A DNA stretch of 64,000 nucleotides from Hymenobacter nivis (GCF_006439025.1 NZ_RCYZ01000006.1:124001-188000), one strand, 5' to 3'. Positions 32,137-41,459 are shown, numbered from the stretch's first letter. Translations and numbers: made by a program. Notes: a model not told the origin generated them from the sequence alone.

Positions 32137-34770
32137 CTACACCGCGTCTTCTGGCTTGCGCTTGGCCACGTAGGCTGCGGTGCCCAGCAGCACCAGCACC
32201 AGGCCAATGCTGGAAGCCAGCGACACGGTGTTGCCGGTGGCGTACTCTTTGGGCTCGAACTTGAAGTCGATTTTGTGGGCCCCGGCGGGCACGTTCATGG
32301 CGCGCAGCACGAAATCAGCGCGGAAGTACGGGGCCGGTTTCCCGTCGAGGTAGGCGTTCCAGCCGTCGGCGTAGTACACCTCTGAGAACACCACCGTGCC
32401 CGGCTGGGCGGCGTTGTAGCCGTAGCGCAGGGCGTCGGGGGCGTAGTCGGTGAGGGTGATGGTGGCCGTGGTGTCGGTGTAAGTAGCGGCCTTCACGGCG
32501 GGGAATTTCACGTTGTCAACCACCGCCGTTTGGCCGGGGTTGCTGGTGGCCAGGGCGGCCAGCTCGGCGTCGGGCGTGGCCACGGTTTTCACCTCCCGCA
32601 CGAACCAGGCGTTGCCCAGGGCCCCGGGGTTGCGGATGACCGGCTGCTTCTCATTGCCCGTCACGTAGTAGCGCGTGTTCAGCATGTTGAGGGCCGGCGT
32701 GCGCCGGTAGTCGCCGCCGTTTTGGCTGAACAGCGCCTGCATTTCGGGCGAAATCTCGCGCTCGATCAGGTCCTGGTAGCGGCGCAGCTTGGCGCCGTGG
32801 TAGCCGCCGATGCTCTTGTGGAAGTACGAGGTCTGGGCTTCGTTGAACGGGTTCTGGATGTTCAACACCCGGTAGCTCTGGTCTTTGTCTTGCTTGATCA
32901 GTTGGTCGGCCGCGCTGGGCTCAAAGCTTTGGGCAATGCTGGTGGGCTGGAAGTTCTTCTCGCCGAGGTAGCGCTTGTCCACGCTCCACAAATCCACCAG
33001 CACCAGCAGCGCCACCAGCGCCGCGGCCGAGCCGGCGCCCAGCTTGCCCTTCAAATAAAAGTAGAGCGTGCCCAGCGCCAGGCCCACGAACAGCAACCCG
33101 CGCCACACGTCGTTGCGCAGCAGCTCGGCGCGGTCGGCGCGCAGGGCCCCGATGAGGGTGGCCGGGAAGCCGCCCGGGTTCTGGGCGCTCTGCATCAGGC
33201 TGGCGTCCACGGGCGCGGCAAAGTCGAAGCTGAAGCTGGCCAGCCAGGCCAGCGCCAGCACCCCGGCCGTCACGGCCCCGGCGTAGAGCAGCTGTCGCAG
33301 GCGGGCCTGGGTTTCGGGCGCGCTGGGCAAGGCCGCCGGAGCCCCCGCCGCCGCGCGGGCCGCTTTGGCCAGGGCCGGGTGCATGGGTTCGGCTGGGGCC
33401 CCCAGCGGACTAACGGGTACCGCAGCGGCGCGCGGCCGCAGGATGCGTGCCAGCGCCAGCGCCGCCAGCAGCGGCATGGCCAACTGCGCCATCACCAGGC
33501 CCATGCTCACGGCGCGGAAGCTGCGGTAGCCGGGCAAGTAATGAAATATCAGGCTGTTAATCGACTCAAAGTTCTTGCCCCAGGCCAGCACGAACGACAC
33601 CAGTGTGCCGGCCAGTAGCCAGTAGCGGGTGCGCTTGTCCACCACAAACAGGCCCAGCACGAATAGGAAGCACACCACCACGCCGATGTACACGGGACCC
33701 GCCACGTAGGCCTGGTCGCCCCAGTAGGTTGGCATTTGCTCGGCGGCCTGTGGGTCGGCGCCCAGCGTGCCCAGCGCGCGGGCCGTGTTCGAGTCGGGGC
33801 CCAGGGCCATGCTGCTGCTGCCGCCGTAGAAATTGGGCACGAGCAGCGTCATGGTTTCGCCCACGCCGTAGCTGTAGGCAAAGGCGTAGTCCTGGTCTTG
33901 CTGGGCAGCGCTGGCGGCCGGGGCCTCGCCGGGCGCGGCGGGCTGGGCCTTCAATTCAGACGGGGCCCGGTTGCTGAACTTGCTGTACTCATAAGTAGTG
34001 TAGAGGCGGCCGAAGCTGACGCCCACCGCCAACAGGGCCCCCACGGCCAGCAGCGCCACCCGCTGCCCAAAAGCCGGCAAGCGCCCGGCGCGAGCGGCCG
34101 CCACCAGCTCCACAATGCCGTAAATAACGACCAATAAACCAACGTAGTAGGTGATCTGCGGGTGGTTGGCGCGCAGGTTCAGGGTGAGGCCCACGGCGAA
34201 GAGCGCGGCCCCCAGCCACTTGTCGCGCCGGAACGTGACGAGCAGCCCGCCCAGCACCAGCGGCGCGTAGGCCAGGGCAAACGACTTGGTGTTGTGGCCG
34301 GCCAGCAGAATGGCCAGGTTGTAGCTCGAAAAGCCCAGCGCCACCGCGCCCGCCACCGCCACCAGCGGCGGCAGCCCCAGCGCCACGCCCAGCACGTAGC
34401 CACACAGCAACGCCAGGAACAGGTTCGACACGGCCGAGGGCAGGCCCAGCGTCAGGGCCTTTTGCAAGTACACCGACCAGTCGCCGGGGAAGTGCACCGA
34501 AATCAGGTAGGTCGGCATGCCCGAAAACATGGAGTTCGTCCACAGCGGCTCGTGGCCGCCGTGGGTTTCGGCCCAGTTGCGCACCTCCTGGGCCCCGCCC
34601 TGAAACTGGGCAATGTCGTGTTGAGCCAATGACTTGCCGTCGAACACGATGGGCGCGAAGTAGGCGCAGGCCAGCACGATGAAGAACAGCACCGCCAGCA
34701 GGTGCGGCAGCGCCCGCTGCCACAGCGGCGCGGTGCGAAGGGAAGGAGCAGAAGAAATAGCAGCGGCCAT
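32137..34770 (-). CDS. YfhO-family large membrane protein
   Basis: 877 residues. A GT-C-like membrane part has around a dozen spans in residues 20-560, starting PHLLAVLFFIVLACAYFAPIVFDGKSLAQHDI; the following HDIAQFQGGAQEVRNW with acidic residues and GMPTYLISVHFPGDW are typical of the YfhO family. A C-terminal extracytoplasmic beta-rich part ends near the last TM and the basic tail AKRKPEDAV. In Firmicutes YfhO helps glycosylate lipoteichoic acid; in Bacteroidota the role is unknown but likely surface glycan modification. Part of a loose glycosyltransfer cluster with the GT2 gene, which is divergent from it. Confidence 0.88.
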   Translation of the reverse strand: MAAAISSAPSLRTAPLWQRALPHLLAVLFFIVLACAYFAPIVFDGKSLAQHDIAQFQGGAQEVRNWAETHGGHEPLWTNSMFSGMPTYLISVHFPGDWSVYLQKALTLGLPSAVSNLFLALLCGYVLGVALGLPPLVAVAGAVALGFSSYNLAILLAGHNTKSFALAYAPLVLGGLLVTFRRDKWLGAALFAVGLTLNLRANHPQITYYVGLLVVIYGIVELVAAARAGRLPAFGQRVALLAVGALLAVGVSFGRLYTTYEYSKFSNRAPSELKAQPAAPGEAPAASAAQQDQDYAFAYSYGVGETMTLLVPNFYGGSSSMALGPDSNTARALGTLGADPQAAEQMPTYWGDQAYVAGPVYIGVVVCFLFVLGLFVVDKRTRYWLLAGTLVSFVLAWGKNFESINSLIFHYLPGYRSFRAVSMGLVMAQLAMPLLAALALARILRPRAAAVPVSPLGAPAEPMHPALAKAARAAAGAPAALPSAPETQARLRQLLYAGAVTAGVLALAWLASFSFDFAAPVDASLMQSAQNPGGFPATLIGALRADRAELLRNDVWRGLLFVGLALGTLYFYLKGKLGAGSAAALVALLVLVDLWSVDKRYLGEKNFQPTSIAQSFEPSAADQLIKQDKDQSYRVLNIQNPFNEAQTSYFHKSIGGYHGAKLRRYQDLIEREISPEMQALFSQNGGDYRRTPALNMLNTRYYVTGNEKQPVIRNPGALGNAWFVREVKTVATPDAELAALATSNPGQTAVVDNVKFPAVKAATYTDTTATITLTDYAPDALRYGYNAAQPGTVVFSEVYYADGWNAYLDGKPAPYFRADFVLRAMNVPAGAHKIDFKFEPKEYATGNTVSLASSIGLVLVLLGTAAYVAKRKPEDAV

Positions 34771-34865
34771 CGGGGCGGGGTAGGGGATAGGAAACCGAGC
34801 CCGAAGGTACGGTTCGCGGGTTTAGGGCCCCGGGGGCCCCCGCCGGGGCCTGCCCACCCCGGCCG

Positions 34866-34873
34866 TACCTTTG
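34866..34873 (+). promoter_or_regulatory. -7 box TACCTTTG for the GT2 gene
   Basis: A perfect TAnnTTTG match, 26 nt before ATG 34900. Confidence 0.6.
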
Positions 34874-34899
34874 CCCGCCGTTTCTCCGCCGCCCCGCCC

Positions 34900-35970
34900 A
34901 TGTCCACGCACCTCCCGATGGCCCCCGCCACCCCGCCGCCCTTCGACGCCGACGAGCTGATTTCCATCGTTGTGCCCCTCTACAACGAGGCGCAGAGCGT
35001 GCGCACGCTGGCCAGCCAAATCGTGGAGGTGATGGAAACCCACGGCTTCCGCTACGAGCTGATTTTGGTGAACGACGGCAGCGCCGACCAAACCTGGGGC
35101 CACATCAGCGCCCTGGCCGCGGCCAACCCGCACATCATTGGCCTCGACATGGCCGGCAACTACGGCCAGACGCTGGGTCTGCGCGCGGGCTTCGAGCAGG
35201 CCCAGGGCAGCATCGTGGTGGCCATGGACGGCGACTTGCAGCACGACCCGGCCTACTTGCCCGAGTTCGTGCGCCTCATCCGCGCGGGCTACGACATGGT
35301 GGGCGGCGCCAAGAGCAAGCGCCCCGAGGGCTTCCTCAAAACGCTGATTTCCAACGGGGCCCACAACATCATCAGCCGCCTGTCGGGCGTTAAGCTCGAG
35401 TACTTCGGGGCCACCTACAAGGCCTACCGCCGCTACCTGCTCACCAACGTGGAGATGCTCGGCGACGCCCACCGTTTCCTGGGGGCCCTGGTGGCGCGCA
35501 AGGGCGTGCGCTACATCGAGTTCCCCATTGAAATCCGGGCCCGCGAGTTCGGCACCAGCAACTACGGCCTCAACAAAGTCTTCAAGGTCATCGTCGATTT
35601 GCTGATTTTGCGCTTCACCGTGGTGTACGCCCGCAAGCCGTTCCGGCTGTTTGGCGTGCTCGGCATCCTCAGCCTGCTCATCGGCGGGGCCCTCACCACG
35701 GGCTTCCTCATCGGCTCGGTGTTTTTCGGCGTCAACATTGCCGACCGCTTTCCGATGGAGTTCATTTTCAGCCTGTTCCTTATCATGGGCGGCATCTTTC
35801 TGCTGAGCTTCGGAGTGCTGGCCGAAATCGGGACCTACACCTACTTCGCCCGCCGCAACCGCCGGCCCTACGTGCTGCGGCACCTGGCGCACCACGCCGC
35901 CGGGGCCCCCGCGGCCGCTATGGGGCCCATGCCCGCAGCAATTGCCGCGGCTGCTTCGGCAATTAAATAG
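34900..35970 (+). CDS. GT2-family glycosyltransferase (DPM1/GtrB type)
   Basis: 356 residues. The catalytic domain begins ISIVVPLYNEAQSVRTLAS, with LVNDGSADQTW and the metal-binding stretch VVAMDGDLQHDPAYLPEF (DxD-type). Two C-terminal membrane spans (about residues 245-275 and 285-315) fit the dolichyl/undecaprenyl-phosphate sugar transferases. It probably loads a sugar onto undecaprenyl phosphate to feed the GT-C enzymes encoded nearby. The start at 34900 fits the box 26 nt upstream. The stop TAG is followed by GGCCCC. Confidence 0.92.
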   Translation: MSTHLPMAPATPPPFDADELISIVVPLYNEAQSVRTLASQIVEVMETHGFRYELILVNDGSADQTWGHISALAAANPHIIGLDMAGNYGQTLGLRAGFEQAQGSIVVAMDGDLQHDPAYLPEFVRLIRAGYDMVGGAKSKRPEGFLKTLISNGAHNIISRLSGVKLEYFGATYKAYRRYLLTNVEMLGDAHRFLGALVARKGVRYIEFPIEIRAREFGTSNYGLNKVFKVIVDLLILRFTVVYARKPFRLFGVLGILSLLIGGALTTGFLIGSVFFGVNIADRFPMEFIFSLFLIMGGIFLLSFGVLAEIGTYTYFARRNRRPYVLRHLAHHAAGAPAAAMGPMPAAIAAAASAIK

Positions 35971-36055
35971 GGCCCCGGACTGCTGCGGCCGCAACCTATC
36001 CGGCGCGGCCGCGCTTAAAGGAGCAGCGCGCTACTCCCGCCGCCCCTCCCCTAAA

Positions 36056-36340
36056 ATGGATACTCCCACCCTCACTGCAGAAGACACCAACCGCGTAATC
36101 GAAATGGCCTGGGAAGACCGCACGCCGTTCGAGGCCATCCTGGCGCAGTTCGGCCTGCCCGAGCAAGCCGTTATCGAGCTGATGCGCCGCGAGTTGAAGG
36201 CCTCGTCGTGGCGCCGGTGGCGCGCCCGGGTGCAGGGCCGCCCCACCAAGCACCGCGCCAAGAGCGCCGTCGACGACGCCCGCTTCAAGTCCAAGGCTCA
36301 GCGCAGCATCACGTTCAACAAAATCGCCAAGCGGTCCTGA
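36056..36340 (+). CDS. TIGR03643 family small protein
   Basis: 94 residues. VIEMAWEDRTPFEAILAQFGLPEQAVIELMRRELKASSWRRWRARVQGR matches the TIGR03643 (DUF2805) family: a helix-turn-helix-like core with a strongly basic C-terminal half. The role is unknown; nucleic-acid binding is plausible. The YdjC-type gene follows 22 bp later in the same direction. Confidence 0.85.
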   Translation: MDTPTLTAEDTNRVIEMAWEDRTPFEAILAQFGLPEQAVIELMRRELKASSWRRWRARVQGRPTKHRAKSAVDDARFKSKAQRSITFNKIAKRS

Positions 36341-36362
36341 TTTTCTTCGCCTAATCACCCCA

Positions 36363-37163
36363 ATGCGCCGGCTCATCATCAACTGCGACGACTACGGCTG
36401 GGACGCGCCCGCCACCGCCGCCATCCAGGAGCTGGCCGCGCAGGGCCGCATCAGCAGCACCACCGTGATGGCCAACCTGGCCACCGATGCCGACCTGCGC
36501 GCCCTGGGGCCCCTGCAAGCCCAAATATCCACCGGCCTGCACCTCAACCTGATAGATGGCGTGCCGCTGAGCCGCGCCTCGGCCGTGCGCACGCTCATTG
36601 GCGCCGATGGGCAGTTTTTCAAGGGCCAGCAGCTGCTGGCGCGCTTCCTCAGCGGGCGGGTGCGGGTGAGCGAGCTGGAAACCGAAGTGGTGGCCCAGTT
36701 GGCGCGCTTGGCCCGGTTCGATGTGCCCGTGTCGCACGCCGATAGCCACCAGCACCAGCACCTGTTTCCGGCGCTGGGGCCCGTGCTCACCGGCATCTTG
36801 CGGCGGCACGGCGTCCGCCGCCTGCGCCGCTGGAGCAGCCAGCCCGGCTACGCCCTGCGCGGCCAGCTGCTGAACGCCTTCGGCGTGGCCTCGCGCTATG
36901 GCCTGCGCGGGTTCCAGTCGCCCAACGCGCTGGTGGCCGATTTCTCGGCCGCGCAAGACGCCACGCTGCCGCTCTTTATCCAAGGCTTGGCCCGCGCCTT
37001 TCGCCGGGGCCCCGTGGTGGAATTCATGACCCACCCTGGCCTGACGAACCGCGAAACCTCGTACCTGAACCGCGTGGCCGAATACGAGTTCTGGCGCGAC
37101 GAAACCTGGCCCGAATGGCTGGCAGCAAACGACATACAGCTGGTGCGCTACGACGACCTGTAG
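36363..37163 (+). CDS. ChbG/HpnK (YdjC) family carbohydrate deacetylase
   Basis: 266 residues. The N-terminus RRLIINCDDYGWD holds the metal-binding Asp pair; GLHLNLIDGVPLS and VSHADSHQHQHLFP supply the metal-binding His residues; VVEFMTHPG near the C-terminus completes the family pattern. These enzymes remove N-acetyl groups from chitooligosaccharides or from acetylated hopanoid glycolipids. The actual substrate is open. It is in line with the other glycan genes here. Confidence 0.9.
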   Translation: MRRLIINCDDYGWDAPATAAIQELAAQGRISSTTVMANLATDADLRALGPLQAQISTGLHLNLIDGVPLSRASAVRTLIGADGQFFKGQQLLARFLSGRVRVSELETEVVAQLARLARFDVPVSHADSHQHQHLFPALGPVLTGILRRHGVRRLRRWSSQPGYALRGQLLNAFGVASRYGLRGFQSPNALVADFSAAQDATLPLFIQGLARAFRRGPVVEFMTHPGLTNRETSYLNRVAEYEFWRDETWPEWLAANDIQLVRYDDL

Positions 37164-37189
37164 CGTAGACGCTGCGCGCCCGCGCCTTT

Positions 37190-37206
37190 CGCTTCGTCCT
37201 GCCGAT
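37190..37206 (+). repeat. fragment of the TGTAGCGC palindromic repeat family
   Basis: CGCTTCGTCCTGCCGAT is the reverse complement of the core of copies at 41364 and 43183. The flanking ends are degenerate. Confidence 0.55.
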
Positions 37207-37219
37207 AATCCCCAGGCTT

Positions 37220-37261
37220 AAAAAAGGCCGTCATGCTTCGCTGCGCTCTGCATGACGGCCT
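37220..37261 (-). terminator. terminator of the kinase/flavoprotein operon
   Basis: On the minus strand a perfect 12-bp stem (AGGCCGTCATGC and its complement, 13-nt loop) is followed by TTTTT. The stem sequence CGTCATGC also occurs in the repeat near 53518. Confidence 0.85.
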
Positions 37262-37287
37262 GATTGAATTGCCGTTTAACTAGTTTA

Positions 37288-38937
37288 CTACTCGTCCAAG
37301 TACTGGTGCACGAACTTGATGGCGGTGGAACCGTCGCCCACGGCGGCGGCCACCCGGGCCATGGCGCCGGCGCGGCCGTCGCCGGCGGCAAACACGCCGG
37401 GCACGCAGGTTTCGAGGGCGAAGGGCTCGCGCGGGCGCTTCCAGTTGGCAGCGTAGCGCGGGTCGGCCACCAGGTCGCGGCCGGTGAGCACAAAGCCTTT
37501 GGCGTCGCAGAGCACGGTGCCGCACACCCACTCGGTGCTGGGCTTGGCCCCGATGAACACGAACAGGGCCCGGGCGGGCCGCTCCTCGGTTTGCTCGCCC
37601 ACTTGCAGCACCACGGTTTCGAGGTGGCCGTCGCCGCGCACTTCCTTCACCTGGGCAAAGGGCAGGATTTCGATGTTTTCGGTGCCCGCAATCTGCTCGA
37701 TCAGGTACGCCGACATGCTGCTGGCCAGCGACTTGCTTCGGATGACGATGAATACCCGGCGGGCGTAGGTGGCCAGGTACATGGCCGCCTGCCCGGCCGA
37801 GTTGCCGCCGCCCACGATGTACACGTCCTGCTGGTCGCAGGAGCGGGCCTCGGTGCGGGCGGCCCCGTAGTACACGCCCGCCCCGCTGAGCGCGTCGATG
37901 CCCGGCACCTCCAGCTTGCGGTAGCTGACGCCGGTGGTGAGCACCACGGCGCGGGTGCGCACCTCGCTGCCACTGCTGAGGGTGAGCACTTTGTAGCCGT
38001 CCTGCACGCACAGGTTGGTCACTTCCTCGGCCAGGAACTCGGCGCCCAGGCGCACGGCCTGCGTCCAGGCGCGGTGGGCCAGCTCGGTGCCGCTCAGGCC
38101 GGTGGGAAAGCCCAGGTAGTTTTCGATGCGCGAGCTGGTGCCGGCCTGCCCGCCGGGGGCCTCGCGCTCAATCAGCAGCGTTTTTAGGCCCTCCGAGGCG
38201 CCGTACACGGCCGCGCCCAGGCCCGAGGGCCCCGCTCCGATGACGACCACGTCGTACAAATCGCCCGAGGGCTGCGTGGGCAGGCCCAGGTACTGGGTGA
38301 GTTCGGCGCGGGCGGGGCGGGCCACGGCGTGGCCGTCGGCGTACACCACCACGGGCAGGTCGGGGGCCCCAAACGCGGTGCTGGCCAGCAGCTGGGCCGC
38401 GGCGGGGTTGGTTTCAAAATCGAGCCACTCGAACGGCACCATGTAGCCGGCCAGGGCGCTCTTGACGGCGTGCGAGAGCGGCGACCACTGGAACCCGATG
38501 AGCCGCAAGCCCTGGAACACGGGCTTATGCTGGGCCTGCCAGGCCGCCAGCAGGTCGTGGAGCGTGGGGTAGAGCAGCTCCTGGGGCGGGTCCCAGGGCT
38601 TCATCAGGTAGTAGTCGATGCGGGCCCCGTTGATGGCCCGGATGGCGGCCTCGGTATCGGCGTAGGCGGTGAGCAGCACGCGCTTGGCGTCGGGGAACAG
38701 GGCCCGGGACTGCTCCAGCAGTTCCACGCCCTCCATGCCGGGCATGCGCTGGTCGGCCAGCAGCAGGGCCAAGGGCTCGGCGCGGGTTTGCAGCTGGCGC
38801 AGGATGTCCAGGGCCCCGGCGCCCGAGTCGGCCCGCAGCACGCGGTAGTCGCGGCGGAACTCGGCGCGCAGGTCGCGCTCAATGGCGTTGAGCACCTGCG
38901 GGTCGTCGTCGACGGCGAGGATAACAGGTTTTTTCAT
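37288..38937 (-). CDS. response regulator fused to a thioredoxin-reductase-like flavoprotein
   Basis: 549 residues. The REC domain (1-125) has Asp10-12, phospho-acceptor Asp62 (LADQRMPG), Thr90 and Lys113. Residues of about 140-230 look like a glutaredoxin/thioredoxin fold (LRLIGFQWSPLSHAVKSAL ... LPVVVYADGHAVARP), with WSPLSH where CPYC would be expected. From about 235 a thioredoxin-reductase-like part has VVVIGAGPSGLGAA, GGGNSAGQAAMYLA and the final FAAGDGR. The usual CxxC of thioredoxin reductase is missing; that region reads GVYYGAARTEARSCDQQ. It follows the kinase gene by 55 bp and is its probable partner. Classical disulfide reduction is unlikely; flavin signalling or NAD(P)H sensing is an inference. 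Confidence 0.88.
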   Translation of the reverse strand: MKKPVILAVDDDPQVLNAIERDLRAEFRRDYRVLRADSGAGALDILRQLQTRAEPLALLLADQRMPGMEGVELLEQSRALFPDAKRVLLTAYADTEAAIRAINGARIDYYLMKPWDPPQELLYPTLHDLLAAWQAQHKPVFQGLRLIGFQWSPLSHAVKSALAGYMVPFEWLDFETNPAAAQLLASTAFGAPDLPVVVYADGHAVARPARAELTQYLGLPTQPSGDLYDVVVIGAGPSGLGAAVYGASEGLKTLLIEREAPGGQAGTSSRIENYLGFPTGLSGTELAHRAWTQAVRLGAEFLAEEVTNLCVQDGYKVLTLSSGSEVRTRAVVLTTGVSYRKLEVPGIDALSGAGVYYGAARTEARSCDQQDVYIVGGGNSAGQAAMYLATYARRVFIVIRSKSLASSMSAYLIEQIAGTENIEILPFAQVKEVRGDGHLETVVLQVGEQTEERPARALFVFIGAKPSTEWVCGTVLCDAKGFVLTGRDLVADPRYAANWKRPREPFALETCVPGVFAAGDGRAGAMARVAAAVGDGSTAIKFVHQYLDE

Positions 38938-38992
38938 GCAGAAAGGCCGCGCATTGCCGGCCGGAAAGAATAAGGCAATAGAAGAGAAACGG

Positions 38993-40387
38993 CTACGCCA
39001 CCGGCAACCAGGCGCAAAATTCGGTGCCCTGGGGCCCCGACGTGACTTCGAGCCGGCCGCCGTGGTTTTGCACGATGCGCTGGGCAATGTCGAGGCCCAG
39101 GCCGGTGCCTTCGCCGGCCTGCTTGGTGGTGTAGAAGGGCTCGAAGATGTGAGGCAGCACGTCAGCCGGAATGCCGGGTCCGTCGTCGGCCACGCAAACT
39201 TGCACGAAGCCCGGCGCCAGGCGGGTGCGCAAGGTAAGGCCGCCGCCGGGGGGCAGCGCGTCCACGGCGTTGTCGATGAGGTTGGTCCACACCTGGTTGA
39301 GGCTGCTGACTTGGCCGCGCACCTGGGGCAGGCCGGGGGCGTACTCGCGGGTGAGGCGGATGTTTTTGGCCCGCAGCTGGTAGCCAAAAATGTTGAGCGT
39401 GCTCTCGAGCCCGGCCGCCACGTCGAGGGGCGCGAAGTCGCCGCCGCGGTCCATGTGCGAGTACGTTTTCACGTTGTCCACCAGCGTGCTGATGCGGCTG
39501 CTGGCCTCCTGCACGTCGCGCAGTAGCCCTTGGGTGCTCAGCTGCCCTTCGAGCCAGGCGAAGGCGGCGGGGCGGGCGGCGGGTGGCAGCAGCGCCGCCA
39601 CTTCTGCGAGGGCGGGGGCCCCCAGGCCGGCGGCGAGCAGGGTGCTGGCCAGCGCCGAGCCGTCGGGCACGGCCTGCGTCTCGAGCCAATCGGCCAGCTC
39701 GTCTTCCTGGTCGGCCCGGTCCAGCGCCGACGTGGCCGGGGCCCCGGCGGCCGCGGGCTGCGGGTGGGCCAGCAGCGTGAGGGCGTGCAGGGCCTCGGGG
39801 GCGGGGCAGTGGCTGGCCAGGGCCGAGAGCAGCTCGGGCTGGGCCGTGAGCCGGGCCCCCAGCGTGGCGGCGGCCCGGCTGATGGCGGCGGCGGGGTTGT
39901 TGAGCTCATGGGCCAGGCCAGCCGAGAGCTTGCCCAGGGCGCGCAGCTTCTCGTCGCGCTCCTGGCTGCGGGTTTGGTCGCGCACCCGGTCGCTCATCAG
40001 GCCCACCAGGCGCTGAATTAGGTCGGGGCTGGTGCGCTCCAGTTCGGGGAATAAGTCGCGGTGCAGCAGCAAGATGCGCGTTTCGCCCACGGCCACGCCC
40101 CGGCCGTTGATGGTGCGCAGCCGCGAGTAGGGCAGCACCCCGCTCACCTGCCCCGCCTCGATGCGAAACACGGGCTCGGCGTGGCCGCTGCGCTCGAAGT
40201 AGAACTGGATGCCGCCCGCCACCACCGCCATCATGTACTGGGCCGCGTCGCCGGCCTGCACCACGGTTTCGTCGGGGCCGTAGTGGCGGTCTTCGCCGTG
40301 GGCCAGCAGCCAGGCCAGGGTGTCGTCGGGCAGCCCGGCAAAGGCCGTGACGGTGGACAGTTCGGCGGCGGTGAGGGGCGTGGGCAT
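38993..40387 (-). CDS. cytoplasmic histidine kinase with a cyclic-nucleotide-binding-like domain
   Basis: 464 residues from ATG 40387. Residues 1-130 are a Crp/cNMP-binding-like beta barrel (DETVVQAGDAAQYMMAVVAGGIQFYF). HisKA follows with the phospho-acceptor in GLAHELNNPAAAI. An Ala/Pro-rich helical insert of about 120 residues separates this from the ATPase domain, which has NQVWTNLIDNAVDALPPGG (N box), ADDGPGIP (G1) and GEGTGLGLDIA (G2). No membrane span is seen, so the signal is internal. The cognate output is almost surely the REC-flavoprotein gene just downstream. Confidence 0.9.
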   Translation of the reverse strand: MPTPLTAAELSTVTAFAGLPDDTLAWLLAHGEDRHYGPDETVVQAGDAAQYMMAVVAGGIQFYFERSGHAEPVFRIEAGQVSGVLPYSRLRTINGRGVAVGETRILLLHRDLFPELERTSPDLIQRLVGLMSDRVRDQTRSQERDEKLRALGKLSAGLAHELNNPAAAISRAAATLGARLTAQPELLSALASHCPAPEALHALTLLAHPQPAAAGAPATSALDRADQEDELADWLETQAVPDGSALASTLLAAGLGAPALAEVAALLPPAARPAAFAWLEGQLSTQGLLRDVQEASSRISTLVDNVKTYSHMDRGGDFAPLDVAAGLESTLNIFGYQLRAKNIRLTREYAPGLPQVRGQVSSLNQVWTNLIDNAVDALPPGGGLTLRTRLAPGFVQVCVADDGPGIPADVLPHIFEPFYTTKQAGEGTGLGLDIAQRIVQNHGGRLEVTSGPQGTEFCAWLPVA

Positions 40388-40464
40388 GGCAGGAAAGGTT
40401 AAAGGCGGGGCATCACCACTCAACAAGAAAGAGGGCCCCCGGGTTGAAGCTGGGCCCTAACTCG

Positions 40465-41346
40465 CTACGGCGCCGGGGCAGCGGCGCCTTTGAAGCTGAA
40501 CACCGCCCCGGGCAGCGCCACGGCCGCCGTGATGAGGTAGAACGTGAGGCTGACCGTGACCGACACGGCCGCGTCGAGGTGCAGCACCTGGGCCCCCAGC
40601 ACGAAGGTAACCTCCCGGGCCCCGATGCCGCCCACCGTGAGCGGCAGCACCGCCACCACCGACGACACGAGGAATACCACCAGGTAGTCAATTACTTGGG
40701 TGCTGGTGCCGGTGCCCGCCAGAATGGCCCACGCGCACAGCACCTGGGCCCCCTGCACGCCCAGGCCCAGCCACCCCGCCCGCCCAAACAGCGGCTGGAA
40801 CTCGGGGAAAAACCGGCCGCTGGCCCAGTAGCTGGCCGCCACGCCCACCGGCACGCCCGCCAGCACCGCCAGCCGCCAGGGCAGCGGTACGGCCGGCACG
40901 AAGGCAAAGAGCACGCCCGCCAGCACGCCCAGGGCCAGCACGCCGCTCACCCGGTCGAGGAGCAGGGCGCGCACCAGGGCCGTGGTTTTGCCGGGGAAGC
41001 GCTGGCGTAGCAGGTACACCTTGTAGCCGTCGCCGCCGATGCCGCCGGGCAAAAACAGGTTGTAGTACATGCCCAGCCAGTACAGGCGCAGGTTTTCGCC
41101 TTCCGTCAGCGGCACGCCGATGGCCCGAAAAAAGTAGTTCAGCCGCCGCGCCGACAGCCACTTCGACAGCGCAAACAGCCCCGCCGCCAGTGCCAGCCAC
41201 CCCGGCCGCGCCGTGGCCAGCACCCGCCGCACATCGGCCAGGCTAATGTGCTGGAAAACGAAGTAAAACGCCCCCACCACAAATGCCAGCTTGGCAAGCA
41301 GCACCAGGGCGCTGCGCAGCTTCGGACGGTGGGCGAGGAGGGGCAT
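40465..41346 (-). CDS. lysylphosphatidylglycerol synthase TM / UPF0104 family membrane protein
   Basis: 293 residues with about eight membrane spans. Family motifs are seen: LALAAGLFALSKWLSARRLNYFF, YYNLFLPGGIGGDGYKVYLL and, in the second half, VVAVLPLTVGGIGAREV. These belong to the UPF0104 group, whose relatives act as lipid flippases or as the membrane part of MprF. There is no LPG synthase domain here. The substrate is unknown. It lies downstream of the GT39-type gene across a palindromic repeat. Confidence 0.85.
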   Translation of the reverse strand: MPLLAHRPKLRSALVLLAKLAFVVGAFYFVFQHISLADVRRVLATARPGWLALAAGLFALSKWLSARRLNYFFRAIGVPLTEGENLRLYWLGMYYNLFLPGGIGGDGYKVYLLRQRFPGKTTALVRALLLDRVSGVLALGVLAGVLFAFVPAVPLPWRLAVLAGVPVGVAASYWASGRFFPEFQPLFGRAGWLGLGVQGAQVLCAWAILAGTGTSTQVIDYLVVFLVSSVVAVLPLTVGGIGAREVTFVLGAQVLHLDAAVSVTVSLTFYLITAAVALPGAVFSFKGAAAPAP

Positions 41347-41363
41347 TTGGAACGGTTTGAGGG

Positions 41364-41459
41364 TGTAGCGCGGACTTTGTAGTCCGCGTCGCTACCCGGT
41401 CGCTACACGGCAATCGGCAGGACGAAGCGAGGGCCCCGGACTACAAAGCCCGTGCTACA
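41364..41459. repeat. palindromic intergenic repeat, copy A
   Basis: 96 bp. The left end TGTAGCGCGGACTTTGTAG mirrors the right end (GGACTACAAAGCCCGTGCTACA region, 41438-41459). The core CAATCGGCAGGACGAAGCGA is shared with copy B and, reversed, with copy C. Confidence 0.8.
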
